NCBI GenBank assembly: GCA_946811185.2
Contig: OX328103.1
Location: forward strand, 744,001 to 808,000
Reading direction: 5' to 3'
From: Hippopus hippopus
Lineage: Eukaryota > Mollusca > Bivalvia > Cardiida > Cardiidae
DNA: 64,000 nucleotides
In this document: positions 22,612 through 34,239 of the stretch, in pieces
How the letters are laid out: each line of letters opens with the position of its first letter
Numbering within the stretch: the first letter of the stretch is position 1
Notes under the pieces: model-generated
What the model was told of the DNA's origin: nothing
Seen by the model: only the letters and a program-made list of their open reading frames with translations
The model's database searches: none
Made by a program: the position numbers and the translations under genes

Positions 22612-24050
22612 GATGCACTGTAGACTTGTCCAAATAAACCCAAAGGATGTCCAGTAAAACTTAAGAAAATGCCCTGCAGACTGTATCGGTCAAAATCAGA
22701 CAAAAGATTGAAAGAGATTGTAAATCTATCAAATGTTGAAAATGCAATGCTAATGAAGTTCGGAGAACTTCTCCAAAACTATGAACTTATTACTTGCAAA
22801 TAGCACTAGAACTGATCCTGAGAGAAAATGGTCATAGTTTTCCTTGGTTTGAATCTTAAGATTTGTTCGCACTTGATATAAATCAAAATGTTAATGGTCG
22901 CACAAATGTACTTGTGATGAATCAAAGTAGGTTTTGCCCATGATCCATAGAATATTACATTCTTTAAAAGTTTCTAAGTCAACTTTGATGATCAGCATAA
23001 TGTTCCAGGTTCAAGTATGCCCATTAGGAGTACTTTATACAAATTTTGACTAACTCTTACTGCTACTGTATGAGGATACCATGTCTATCTGGTATAATTG
23101 GTCACAGTTAAGTTACCGTTTATGCTAACGTGGTGGCTACAAGCAAGGATTCTATAGAGGTGGACTCAAATAATGCTAATTCACAGATAGTCTTCCTATT
23201 TTTCATGGGCTGGAGGTAGGGATTGGGGAGGAGGTGGTCATTTTTAGACTTTTGGCTGAAATGGAAATTATGGGGTTCATGTTTAAAGCAAAGAGTACAA
23301 AATCTGTAGGCTTTACATAAAGCCATGGTAATCTGTGAAATAGCAAAAATATCTGTTAATCTCAAAGGTTGTGAAAACTTGAATGGCACGTGTAAGTATG
23401 CCAGTTATTTTCCTTTTGATATCATATTCTTTGACATGGGTCTTGTCAGGATTTGGGATGCAAGAACCTTTTTTCCCCATGAGATTCATGACATGAATGC
23501 CTTTAACACTTTGAACATATTCAGATTTGTACTACCTGTACTTGGCTAAAGAGAGGCCAGGAAATCAATAGAAAGGAGAAATGATGCAGTTGGCAGTGGG
23601 TGAAGTAAAGAGAAATCTTTTATATAAGATCATTTAGATCATTTACATTTGAGTTACGTAACAGGGAAGGAGTTGGGTAACAAAGCAAAAAAAAATAACA
23701 CTATATTGGTTTCATAGTATTAGTTATAAATATTTTTGGGGAAACATCTTTGAGGTACCATGCAGATAGACAGTGAAACTCATCAACAGTTTCCAACCAA
23801 TAACCAACATTACAGAAGATATCAATAGTCCCTGGTCCCTAGTATGATTGCTGTGATTAACTTGTTGATCACCAACATGGATTTTAGGCTGGGATCCGGA
23901 CCTGCTGGAGCCTGATCTGTCTTGTTTAGTCACATGACCTCTCTGGATTTTCATTACAAGTGGATACGGAGGATTTCATGGAATCTCCCAGTGTGGTTTC
24001 AGACAAGGGTCCAGAAAGACATCTGATGTGTCCACAAGTTGGTGCCTGTT
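22612..24050. other. Intron c-d sequence, nothing recognised
   Basis: Low-copy-looking intronic DNA. I see no spliceable exon, no hairpin-type repeat and no tandem array here. Confidence 0.45.
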
Positions 24051-24054
24051 TCTT

Positions 24055-24255
24055 TTAACTCTTTACCAGACTGCAAAATTTTGGACTTTTTCTCATTGAA
24101 AGTGTGGGCAGACAAAATGAAAAGGGGTTATAAAAGTGGATTTTTTGCCTGAAAGGATAGAGAACATTATGGGAAAAGATTTTTTTCTTCTCCTACTATG
24201 TTTTCAAAAACCTTCCCAAGGGTCATAAAATATGGGTTCATCTGGTAGAGGGCTA
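24055..24255. mobile_element. TTAA MITE, degraded copy
   Basis: TTTTAACTCTTTACCAGACT at the left, GGATAGAGAACATTATGGGA and TCTCCTACTATGTTTTC in the core, and GGTAGAGGGC at the right. Confidence 0.65.
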
Positions 24256-24329
24256 TGCTGTGAGTGAACTGGTTGCATGAATGTCTGTATGATCCCTTTA
24301 TCAACTTTATAGATGATTTTCAATTTCAG

Positions 24330-24402
24330 GAATTTAGGTGTCAGTGCATGTGCATTCTGCGCCAGAATTGGAGGTATCGTGGCCCCACAACTGGTGTATT
24401 TG
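24330..24402 (+). CDS. SLC22A-like: SLC22-family transporter, exon d (TM11)
   Basis: The acceptor is TCAATTTCAG (AG 24328-24329) and the donor is GTAAGT at 24403. The first base completes Arg of VVR; then 24 codons read NLGVSACAFCARIGGIVAPQ and LVYL. R-N-.-G......S..G...P is the standard SLC22 TM11 block directly after ELFPTVVR. It ends in phase 0, matching exon e. The following intron is 8.1 kb and almost entirely nested repeats. Confidence 0.94.
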
Positions 24403-24682
24403 GTAAGTGAATTTGAAGTTTAAATTCATCTCTAAGGATTATTGAATAGTAACAATAATTGTAGGCATAATGCTGTCTTTTACAGCTGATTTTATGAAAC
24501 TTTTGTGGCCCCAGAAAAACAAAAAATTTCATTGGTATACTGCAACCAGCCCTTTTCTTTGTCAGTCTGACCATATGTCTGTCTGTAGACATTTTCAAAG
24601 ATAATGTTACATGTATGTCACAAATTCCTCAGTCAGTCTTGCTGTTATAGTATTGAAACTGAGTATTGGCAAGATGTGAGTT

Positions 24683-27047
24683 TTAGCTCCACTGGCCAAA
24701 GGCCAGCGAGCGTTTTTCATAGCCCTATGTCCGTCTTGTATCCATTTGTCCGTCTCTGTGTCCTTCTGTGTGTTCACTTTTATTAGCTCCACTGGCCGAA
24801 GGCCAGCGAGCTATTGTCATGGCGTTGTGTCCGTCGTCCGTCCGTCCGTCCGTTCGTCCATGCGTGCGTCCGTAAACTTTTTCTTTAAAAAACTTCTCCT
24901 CAGAAACTATTGACTGGATTTTTACCAAATTTCACAGGAATGTTCCTTTGGTGGTCCTCTTTCAAATTCCTTCAAATAATTGTGTTCCATGAAGAATTCT
25001 GGTTGCCATGGCAACCAAAGTAAAAAACCTTTAAAAATCTTCTCCTCCCAAACCGCTATTTGGATAGCATTATTATTTTGCAGGAATGTTCCTTAGATAC
25101 AGGTTTACAGAATTCCTTAAAAAAAAAAAAGATCTGTCAAAAAACATGGCTTTTATGGGAGACTCATTTTCCTTTTATGGTATAAAGTAAAATCTTTGAA
25201 AAATTTCTTCTCTAAAACTATTCATTGGATTTCATTGTTGTTTTGCAGGTAAGTTCCTATGGTGGTTGTCTACCAAGTTGTTTCTTCAGTGAGCTAAAAT
25301 GCAGGATTGAATGATAATTGTTAAAAACTTCCTTTCGCCATTATAGAAATATCAGGCCTGTGGAGCGATACAGGCGCTCAAGCGCCTCTAGTTTCAAACA
25401 TTGTCTTCTCTGAAACTACCCATCCAATTTTGACCAAACTTCACAGAAATGATCCTGCCATGGTGCTCTTCGGAATCTCTTCAAAGAATTTGATTTCTTG
25501 AATATCTCTGGTTGCAATGGTAACAAAAATATTGAAAACCTTGGAAATTTTTCTTGTCCAAAACCATAAAGCCTAGGGCTACCAAATTTGTTGTGTAGCT
25601 TTATCTAATGGACCTCTACCAAGTCTCTCATAGCCCTTTGGTTAAAATTGGCCCCGCCCCGGGTGTCACAAGTTTTTACATAGGCTTATACAGTGGAAAG
25701 TTTAGATGTCTCCCTGTTCCTATCCATATGGCCTAAGGCTACCATATTTGGCATGTAGCTTCATCTAAGAGGGTTTTACTTGGATTCTTCAAATAATATG
25801 GCCTTGGGCTACCAAATTTGGTATGTAGCTTTAGCTAATGGACCTCTACCAAGTTTCTTCAAATTATAACCCTGGGGTCAAAATTGGCCCCGCCCCGGGT
25901 GTCACACGTTTTACATAGGCTCATATAGTGAAAACTTTCAAAGTCTCCCTGTTCCTATCCATATGGCCAAATGTTACCATATTTGGCATGTAGTTTTATC
26001 TAAAAGAGTTCCACTTGGATTTGTAAAATTATAACCCTGGGGCCAAAATTGAGCCCGTCCCGGGGGTCACAAGTTTTACATGGGCTTATATTTGTATAGT
26101 GAAAACTTGAAAAATCTTCTGTTTCTAAACCATATATCCTTGGGCTACCAAATTTGGTATGTAGATTTATCTAATGGACCTCTACCAAGTCTCTTCAAAT
26201 TATAGCCCTGGGTTCAAAAATGGCCCTGCCCCGGGTGTCATACGTTTTACATAGGTTTCTAAGTGAAAACTTTCAAAGTCCCCCCTGTTCCTATCCATAT
26301 GGCCTAGGGCTACCATATTTGGCATGTAGCTTTATCTAAAAGAGTTCTACTTGGATTCTTAAAATTATAACCCTGTGACAAATTTTTGGCCCCACCCCGG
26401 GGTTCACAAGTTTTACAGGGGCTTATATAGTGAAAACTTGAAAAATCTTCTGGTTCTAAACCATATGGCCTTAGGCTACCAAATTTGGTATGTAGCTTCA
26501 CCTAATGGACCTCTACTAAGATTCTTTAAATCATAGCCCTGGGGCCAAAATTGGCCCTGTCGGGGGGAAGGGGTTCACTAGTTTTATATTGACTTTTATA
26601 GTTAAAACTTAAACTCCTTGTTTCTTACTGTATGTCCTAGGGCTACCCAATATCGCACAAATACAGCTTCATCTAGTGGATCACTTCTGAATTTGTTCAA
26701 AATTTAGCCCTTGCATCGAAATCATCACCGCCTCTAATGTTTTACAGAGGTTTTATATTCGGGAAACTTTGAAAATCTTTCTTATTTATAACCATTCAGC
26801 CTAGACCATTATTATTTGGTATGTTGCTGTATTCTTTGGACCCCTTCTAGCAATCAAGTAATTTTAGCTCTATGGTTAAAAATGGCCTCGCTGCGGGATC
26901 ACAACTTTCACATGGGCTTTTATAGAGAAAACTTTATAAGTTTTCTTGTTCAAAATCATTTGGCCTAGAATTGTAATGTTTAGTTTCTATGGTTTGCACA
27001 CATTAGCCAGTGGAGCGATACAGGGCCATCATTGCCCTCTTCTTAGA
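24683..27047 (+). mobile_element. Type A Helentron-like element interrupted by an A2 element
   Basis: The head TTAGCTCCACTGGCCAAAGG is followed by GTCCGTCTCTGTGTCCTT. After the inserted A2 the type A body resumes (CTTCTCTGAAACTACCCATCC region) with five or six units of about 165-195 bp. The tail TAGCCAGTGGAGCGATACAG with GGGCCATCATTGCCC and CTCTTCTT ends it near 27047. It is itself inserted in a degraded type C fragment (24510-24680). Confidence 0.75.
24783..25392 (+). mobile_element. Type A2 element, copy 1
   Basis: Head TTAGCTCCACTGGCCGAAGG and GTCCGTCCGTCC run; tail CAGGCCTGTGGAGCGATACA with hairpin AGGCGCTCAAGCGCCT and CTAGTTT. It contains one GGTTGCCATGGCAACC palindrome (25010). Removal restores the type A sequence across a T-rich junction (CACTTTTA | TTCAAACATTGTC), so insertion was between T residues with little or no duplication. 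Confidence 0.82.
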
Positions 27048-27844
27048 TCTCTATGATAAGGTGTTTAATAATTAGCTCCCCTTGTCCGACACTGTCTTCT
27101 CTGTCCTAGAACTCAGTTTGGGTTTGATGATATAAAGTCTTGGTGGTATCAGTCTGTCCTGTCCTCGGGTTAGATTTCTGTAAATATCTTCTTATGAAGA
27201 GGTGGACAGATAACATAACAATTTCCTTGGAAAGTTCTCTGGTCTTCTGATACTCTACCGGAATTACCCAAACTCTTCAGCTGCGCTGAACAAGATGGCC
27301 ACCAGATTTGTAACAAAGATTGCTTCTTTTCCTTCAGTAATTTCTTTACAAAAGAAAGGAATAAAAAAGAACAATTGAAAAGAATAAAGACAAAGTTCTC
27401 TTGTAAGCTCACCTGAGCTCAAAGTGCTCAAGGTGAACTTTTGTGATCTTGCTGTGTCCGGCATCTGTCATCAGTCCTCAAGTTTAACCTTGTGTACATT
27501 CTAGAGGCCTCATTTTCAGTCCAGTACTTACGGAAGTCGGTCAGAGTGTTTGTCTTGATGATATCTCAGATGAGTTCCAGTTCTATTGTTTGAGGTCTTA
27601 AAGTACTGGAGATGAGTGTGAAAATGGGCCATGTCAGTCAAAAAGTTAGAAATCAGCTCAAATCGTAGAAAAAACTTGTGTAATATATGGAGGCCACATT
27701 GTTAGTTCATTCCTCATGAAAGATGGTCAGAATATTTTTCTTGATTATATCTCAGACAAGTTCACAATTTTGTTTTGTCAGGTCTTAAAGTACCAGAGAC
27801 CTCATTTTCTCTCTGATGCTCATCCAACTGGATCAGAAAGGTTT

Positions 27845-28342
27845 TTAGCTCCACTGGCCGAAGGCCAGAGAGCTATTGTCATGGCGTTGTGTCCGTCGTG
27901 CGTGCGTGCGTCCGTCCGTCCGTTCGTCTGTGTGTGCGTCCGTAAACTTTTTCTTCAAAAAACTTCTCCTCAGAAACTATTGACTGGATTTTTACCAAAT
28001 TTCACAGGAATGTTCCTTTGGTGGTCCTCTTTCAAATTCCTTCAAATAATTGTGTTCCATGAAGAATTCTGGTTGCCATGGCAACCAAAGTAAAAAACCT
28101 TTAAAAATCTTCTCCTCCCAAACCGCTATTTGGATAGCATTAATATTTTGCAGGAATGTTCCTTAGATACAGGTTTACAGAATTCCTTAAAAAAAAAAAG
28201 ATCTGTCAAAAAACATGGCTTTTATGGGAGACTCATTTTCCTTTTATGGTATAAAGTAAAATCTTTGAAAAATTTCTTCTCTAAAACTATTCATTGGATT
28301 TCATTGTTGTTTTGCAGGTAAGTTCCTATGGTGGTTGTCTTC
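27845..28342 (+). mobile_element. Type A2 element, copy 2, joined head-to-tail to copy 3
   Basis: It is almost identical to copy 1 for its whole length, but breaks off at GGTGGTTGTCT and is joined directly to TCGGCCAGCGAGCTATTGTC of the next copy at about 28342. The first 17 bases of the copy 3 head are therefore missing. The join suggests unequal recombination or an assembly collapse. Confidence 0.78.
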
Positions 28343-28931
28343 GGCCAGCGAGCTATTGTCATGGCGTTGTGTCCGTCGTCCGTCCATCCGTCCGTCCGTT
28401 CGTCCGTGCGTGCGTCTGTAAACTTTTTCTTTAAAAAACTTCTCCTCAGAAACTATTGACTGGATTTTTACCAAATTTCACAGGAATGTTCCTTTGGTGG
28501 TCCTCTTTCAAATTCCTTCAAATAATTGTGTTCCATGAAGAATTCTGGTTGCCATGGCAACCAAAGTAAAAAACCTTTAAAAATCTTCTCCTCCCAAACC
28601 GCTATTTGGATAGCACTAATATTTTGCAGGAATGTTCCTTAGATACAGGTTTACAGAATTCCTTAAAAAAAAAAAGATCTGTCAAAAAACATGGCTTTTA
28701 TGGGAGACTCATTTTCCTTTTATGGTATAAAGTAAAATCTTTGAAAAATTTCTTCTCTAAAACTATTCATTGGATTTCATTGTTGTTTTGCAGGTAAGTT
28801 CCTATGGTGGTTGTCTACCAAATTGTTTCTTCAGTGAGCTAAAATGCAGGATTGAATGATAATTGTTAAAAACTTCCTTTCGCCATTATAGAAATATCAG
28901 GCCTGTGGAGCGATACAGGCGCTCAAGCGCC
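28343..28931 (+). mobile_element. Type A2 element, copy 3, ending at the assembly gap
   Basis: It matches copies 1 and 2 almost base for base and runs into the terminal hairpin (AGGCGCTCAAGCGCC), where the N run begins. Confidence 0.8.
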
Positions 28932-29131
28932 NNNNNNNNNNNNNNNNNNNNNNNNNNNNNNNNNNNNNNNNNNNNNNNNNNNNNNNNNNNNNNNNNNNNN
29001 NNNNNNNNNNNNNNNNNNNNNNNNNNNNNNNNNNNNNNNNNNNNNNNNNNNNNNNNNNNNNNNNNNNNNNNNNNNNNNNNNNNNNNNNNNNNNNNNNNNN
29101 NNNNNNNNNNNNNNNNNNNNNNNNNNNNNNN
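28932..29131. other. Assembly gap, 200 N
   Basis: Exactly 200 unknown bases lie between two near-identical A2 copies. The first bases after the gap (TGGAGCTAAAAACTTCTCC) join a reverse-complemented A head to a forward A interior, an arrangement not seen elsewhere. This suggests a misjoin or a collapsed inverted copy. Confidence 0.95.
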
Positions 29132-29138
29132 TGGAGCT

Positions 29139-29643
29139 AAAAACTTCTCCTCGGAAACTATTGACTGGATTTTTACCAAATTTCACAGGAATGTTCCTTT
29201 GGTGGTCCTCTTTCAAATTCCTTCAAATAATTGTGTTCCATGAAGAATTCTGGTTGCCATGGCAACCAAAGTAAAAAACCTTTAAAAATCTTCTCCTCCC
29301 AAACCGCTATTTGGATAGCATTATTATTTTGCAGGAATGTTCCTTAGATACAGGTTTACAGAATTCCTTAAAGAAAAAAAGATCTGTCAAAAAACATGGC
29401 TTTTATGGGAGACTCATTTTCCTTTTATGGTATAAAGTAAAATCTTTGAAAAATTTCTTCTCTAAAACTATTCATTGGATTTCATTGTTGTTTTGCAGGT
29501 AAGTTCCTATGGTGGTTGTCTACCAAATTGTTTCTTCAGTGAGCTAAAATGCAGGATTGAATGATAATTGTTAAAAACTTCCTTTCGCCATTATAGAAAT
29601 ATCAGGCCTGTGGAGCGATACAGGCGCTCAAGCGCCTCTAGTT
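29139..29643 (+). mobile_element. Type A2 element, copy 4
   Basis: Interior and tail are near-identical to copies 1-3, with one GGTTGCCATGGCAACC palindrome near 29251. It ends CAAGCGCCTCTAGT and is followed at once by a type B head. Confidence 0.8.
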
Positions 29644-32218
29644 TAGCTCACATGAGCACGAAGTGCTCAGGATGAGCTATTGTGATCACTCACCATCCTT
29701 CGTTGCCCGTCTGTCCGTCCGTTCACATTCTTAGCTCCACTGGCCAAAGGCCCGCGGGCTTATGTCATGGCCCGTTGTCCGTCGTGCGTCCGTCCGTCCG
29801 TGCGTTAACTTTTATTTTAAACATCTTCTTCTCTGAAACTACCCATCCAATTTTGATGAAACTTCACAGAAATGATCATCCCATGGGCCTCTTCAGAATT
29901 TCATGAAAGAATTTGATTCCTTCAAAAACTCTGGTTGCCATGGCAACAAAACTTAAAAATATTGGAAATCTTTGAAAATCTTCTTGTCAGAAACCATAAG
30001 GCCTAGGGCTACCAAATTTGGCATATAGCTTCGTCTAGTGGGCCTCTATCAAGTTTTTTTAAATTATAGCCCTGGGGTCAAATTTGACCCCGCCCCGGGG
30101 GTCACAAGTTTTACATGGGCTTATTTAGGGAAAACTTTAGAAATCTCCCTGTACCTAGCCATAAGGCCTAGGGCTACCAAATTTTGCATGTGGCTTTATC
30201 TAGTGGGCCTCTACCAAGAGTGCCCAAATTATAGCCCTGGGGTCAAATTTGACCCCACCCTGGGGGTCACAAGTTTTACATGGGCTTATTTAGGGAAAAC
30301 TTTAGAAATCTCCCTGTACCTAGCCATAAGGCCTAGGGCTACCAAATTTTGCATGTGGCTTTATCTAGTGGGCCTCTACCAAGAGTGCTCAAATTATAGC
30401 CCTGGGGTCAAATTTGACCCCACCCCGGGGGTCACAAGTTTTACATGGGCTTATTTAGGGAAAACTTTAGAAATCTCCCTGTACCTAGCCATAAGGCCTA
30501 GGGCTACCAAATTTTGCATGTGGCTTTATCTAGTGGGCCTCTACCAAGAGTGCCCAAATTATAGCCCTGGGGTCAAAATTGGCCCTGCCACGGGGTTCAC
30601 AAGTTTTACATGGGCTTATTTAGAGAAAACTTAAGAAATCTCCCTGCACTTATTCATAAAGCGTTGGGCTACCAAATTTCGCATGTAGCTATATCTAGAG
30701 GGCTTCACCAAGAGTGCATAAATTATAGCCCTAGGGAGGAATTTGCTTCACCCCGAGGGGTCAAAAGTTTTACATGGGCTTATTTAGTGAAATCTTTAGA
30801 AATCTTCTTGTTACTAACCATATGAACTAGGGCTACCAATTTTAGTCCTGTCTCAGGGGTCTTATGTTCAAAACCAATTGGCCAAGTATTGTAATGTTTG
30901 GCATGTAGAGATTTTACATATTAGCCAGTGGAGCGATACAGGGCCATCATGGCCCTCTTGTTTTGTTTACACTCTAGCATCTGCAAATATTAACCAATCA
31001 GTACCAAACTTGGTCAAAATGTATATGACAATAAGATCTTGGATGAGTTCGATTATGGGTCAAATCAGACCAGAATGACTGGAGTAATCTGCCCTTGTAT
31101 TAGAAAAATTGCTATATATGACTTTGTTTACACTCTAGCATCTACAAATATTAACCAATCAGCACTAAACCTGGTCAAAATGTATATGACCATAAGATTT
31201 CGGATGAGTTCCATTATAAAAAACCTTGTGTATGCTCCAGAGGGCACATTTTCTGTCCAATACTTTTGAAATTTGCTCAGAATGTTTGCCTTGATGATAT
31301 CTCAGACAAGTTTTAAAAAGGGCCATGTCAGGTCAAAAACTAGGTCACTAGGTCAAATCCTAGAAAAACTTTGTGTACACTCCAGAGGCCACATTTTCAG
31401 TCCAATGCTCTTGAAAGTTGGTCAGAATGTTTGTCATGATGATAGCTTTGAAGAGTTTGAAAATGGGTCATGTCAGATCAAAAACTAGGTCACTGGGTGA
31501 AATCTTAGAAAAACCTTGTGTACACTCTAGAGGCCACATTTTCAGTCCAATACTCTTGAAATTTGGTCAGAATGTTTGTCTTGATAATATCTTAGACTTG
31601 TATGAAAATGGGTCATGTTGGGTAAAAAACTAGGTCACTAGGTCAAATCTCAGAAAACCTTTTATGTACACTAGAGTTACATTTTCTGTCCAATATTCTT
31701 TAAACTTGGTCAGAATGTTTGTCTTGATGATATCTTGCATGAGTTTGAAAATGGGTCACATGGAATCAAAAAACTAGGTCACCAGGTTTAATCCTTGAAA
31801 AACCTTGTGTACATTGTAGAGGCTACATTTTCAGTCCAATTATCTTGAAATTTACTTAGAATGTTTGTCTTTATAATATCTTAGACTAGTATGAATATTG
31901 GTCAAGTTGGATAAAAAACTAGGTCACTAGGTCAAATCTTGGAAAAACCTTTTGTACACCCTACAGGCCACATTTTCTTTCAAATACTCATGAAAGTTTG
32001 TCAGACTGTTTGTCTGGATAATTTCTACATGTCAAGTAGGCCGCTTAGACAAATTCTAGAAAAAGCTTGTGTGCACTCTAGAGGCCATATTTGTAAGTCC
32101 AATACTAATGAGTGTTTGTCAGAATGTTTGTCTTAATATCTCTGAAGAGATTGGAATTGGGTCATGTTTGATCAAAAGGCTCAGGTGAGTGACTTCAGGG
32201 CCATCATGGCCCTCTTGT
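29644..32218 (+). mobile_element. Type B element carrying a type A insertion
   Basis: Head TTAGCTCACATGAGCACGAA with GTGCTCAGGATGAGC; tail AGGCTCAGGTGAGTGACTTC, hairpin AGGGCCATCATGGCCCT and CTTGTTT. The interior from 30962 is the TTTACACTCTAGCATC unit, then six or seven 147-bp-type units (GTCACTAGGTCAAATC ... AGGCCACATTTTCAGTCC) from 31220 to 32160. Confidence 0.78.
29731..30961 (+). mobile_element. Type A element nested in type B; near-identical 165-bp units
   Basis: Head TTAGCTCCACTGGCCAAAGG; one GGTTGCCATGGCAAC (29932); then 165-bp units between 30020 and 30830, three of which are nearly identical (GGCCTAGGGCTACCAAATTT, GGGGTCAAATTTGACCCC, TTACATGGGCTTATTTAG). Tail TAGCCAGTGGAGCGATACAG with GGGCCATCATGGCCC. 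Because 165 is divisible by three the units stay open in one frame and give a 198-codon chance ORF. Confidence 0.82.
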
Positions 32219-32494
32219 TTTCTTATACCATAGACAATTTTGAAGATGGGCCACCCTGGTTAAAAACTTAGGTCAATTACTCATATTAGAGAAAAACACT
32301 GACTTAACTTCTTATTATGTTCTCAAAGGTAGACAGGCTCAGGTGAGGGACTTGGGGCCATCATGGCTCTCTTGTTCTCAAATTTTTCCAAATTCTGCCC
32401 GTATACTAGATGTTTACAGGTCTAAAGATAGCATTTATTGTGACTGGTAAAGTGACCTCTACCTTGTATTGTGCGCCTTTCTTTACAATTTCAG

Positions 32495-32591
32495 GGATCC
32501 AGCGAGGCTACTGTTCCACTTCCGTTTACAATCTTTGGAGTGATTGCACTAATCCTTGTTGGGTTGATATGGCTCTTGCCTGAAACTAAAT
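32495..32591 (+). CDS. SLC22A-like: SLC22-family transporter, exon e (TM12)
   Basis: The acceptor is TTACAATTTCAG (AG 32493-32494) and the donor is GTGAGT at 32592. In phase 0 it reads GSSEATVPLPFTIFGVIALI, then LVGLIWLLPETK. This is TM12 of the MFS fold followed by the conserved LPETK that closes SLC22 (and many sugar-porter-like) transporters. It ends after one base of a Ser codon (T|CA), matching exon f. Confidence 0.94.
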
Positions 32592-32863
32592 GTGAGTTGA
32601 AGCGTATCTTTTAATTACTCTGACTAGTAGAGGCTTTTGAAATCATTCCAGGAAAAGTTTCCAAGAGTGTTTTCTGTTCTTTCAAAGAGAAATTCCATCA
32701 TTTGAACCTCATTGACCCTTTACAATACAATCCCATGTGATAATTACACTGATGAAAAGGGTGTTTGAAATAAATGTGGAAAAAGGAGAAAATGCTGGAA
32801 ATCTGAGATTGTTCGATACAATTGTGATCTATGGTAGAACATGGCTCCTGTTTGTTTAAACAT

Positions 32864-33270
32864 TTTTAGCTCCACTGGCCAAAGGCCAGCGAGCTTATGT
32901 CATGGGCCTGTGTCTGTCAAGTGTCTGTTTGTGTTAAATTTTATTGCAAACATCTTTTCTGAAATTAACGATCCAATTTTGACCAAACTTCACTGAAATG
33001 ATCCATGGTCCTCTTCAGACTCTCTGAAAAAAAAAATATTTCTCAAAAAATTTTGGTTGCCATGGCAACAAAACTGAAAAATATTGAAAATCTTTGAAAA
33101 GCTTCTTGTTTGAAACCATAAGGCTTAGCGCTACCAAAATTGACATGTAGCTTCATCAAATGGACCTCTACTGAGGTTGTTCAAATTACAGCCCTGGGGT
33201 CAAAATTGGCCAAGCCCCCAGGGTCCCAAGTTTTACTAAGGCTTATATAGTAAAAATCTTAAAAATCATC
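32864..33270 (+). mobile_element. Type A element, truncated
   Basis: Head TTAGCTCCACTGGCCAAAGG and one GGTTGCCATGGCAAC (33054) with a single unit (GGGGTCAAAATTGGCC, GGCTTATATAG). No tail hairpin. MITE core fragments flank it at about 32755-32800 and 33285-33345. Confidence 0.7.
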
Positions 33271-33447
33271 TCACTTGTACGTTTTTCTCCCCTTCCCCCA
33301 GTGTTTTGAAAAGTCTTCCACCCATAGGTTTGGTAAAGGGTTAAAAACGGGACAGACCTAGATGTTGGAAGGTCAAGGTCAGAATATATCGTGAAGTTAT
33401 GTATAATATAGATTCAAGATCAGACCCTTACGTGAGGACCTCTAGGA

Positions 33448-33730
33448 CAATATGGCCTGCAACAAGGGGTATTCGGACATTTGCGTAAAGTGTCGTCTCG
33501 GATCAGCCTGCACAGTCCGCGCAGGCTAATCCGAAACGACACTTTCCGTTTTTATGTAATTTTCTGTTTTGCACAAATCTATTGAAGAACAAAATCTAAT
33601 GTAGTCATAAAGTGCCGTCTCGGATTAGCTTGCGCGGACTGCGCAGGCTGATTCGAGACGGCAGTTTTCGCAAATGTCCAAATGCCCCTTTTCGCAAGAT
33701 GCAAGCCATATGATGGCACAATATCTGAGC
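33448..33730. mobile_element. Palindromic family P3, complete: inverted repeat of two hairpins
   Basis: The left arm (ATTCGGACATTTGCGTAAAG, then CGTCTCGGATCAGCCTGC pairing with GCAGGCTAATCCGAAACG) and the right arm (TAATGTAGTCATAAAGTGCC to TTTCGCAAATGTCC) are each palindromic. They are also inverted copies of one another, from GGCCTGCA at the left to TGCAAGCC at the right. Confidence 0.78.
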
Positions 33731-33744
33731 CATGCGCGTAGAAA

Positions 33745-33957
33745 AGGGGGTTTAATGCATTTCCGTTATGCATGATACTAAGAAAGTCATCACATAATTA
33801 TGGACCAATATAATGCATTTTGTCAAACAAGCAACTGAATTGTGTGATAGACTGGTCCTTTGACATGGAGAAAAATGACCAGTAGCAAATAGTTTTGACA
33901 CAGGTCAGCCTGCATGGACTGTGCAGGCTGACTAGTTCGATACTTTTTGCAGATCCA
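33745..33957. repeat. Family P5 element
   Basis: GGGGGTTTAATGCATTTCCG, GTCATCACATAATTATGG, CTGGTCCTTTGACATGG and a central CAGGTCAGCCTGCATGGACT / GTGCAGGCTGAC dyad. It is followed directly by a TTAA MITE. Confidence 0.6.
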
Positions 33958-34194
33958 TTGACTCTTTACCACACAATCCCGACTTTTAACAACCCTGAGA
34001 AAGAAGCCTTATGAAAACATTGTGGTAAAAGGAGAAAATGCTGGTAACCAGCATTTTCTCCTTTTACCACAATGTTTTCTATCATTCTATCATTCCCAAA
34101 CCAAATTTCAATTTTTCAGTCATGTTTATTTTGTCATCTGCAAATGCTTTCAATTTCAACCTGTCTATAATTTTGTCGTTTGGTAAAAAGTTAA
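33958..34194. mobile_element. TTAA MITE, near-perfect core hairpin
   Basis: The left end TTGACTCTTTACCACACAAT and right end GGTAAAAAGTTAA flank a core (34012-34080) that is almost a perfect palindrome around GCTGGTAACCAGC. It ends only 45 bp before the last coding exon, so it lies next to the branch-site region of intron e-f. Confidence 0.85.
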
Positions 34195-34239
34195 GCCCCC
34201 TTCTGACAGACCATGACTGATTTCTTTTACATTTCTCAG

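Larger units (their letters stand above)
27405..32376 (+). mobile_element. Outer type B Helentron-like element with nested A2, B and A elements
   Basis: The head AGCTCACCTGAGCTCAAAGT is at 27408, with a 147-bp-type array to 27843. After the nested insertions the array resumes at about 32220 (AAACTTAGGTCAATTACTC). The tail GGCTCAGGTGAGGGACTTGG with GGGCCATCATGGCTC and CTCTTGTT ends near 32376. Head/tail pairing is inferred from order and from resumption of the same unit. Confidence 0.6.

Noticed and set aside
28863..29243. Open frames of about 97-126 codons across 28.9-29.2 kb
   Set aside because: They consist mostly of the 200 unknown bases and cannot be interpreted.
30038..30634. 198-codon open frame with repeated GLYQ..NYSPGVKFDP segments
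   Set aside because: It is the 165-bp type A unit read in one frame; 165 is a multiple of three, so the frame stays open by itself. No splice sites or family match support a protein.
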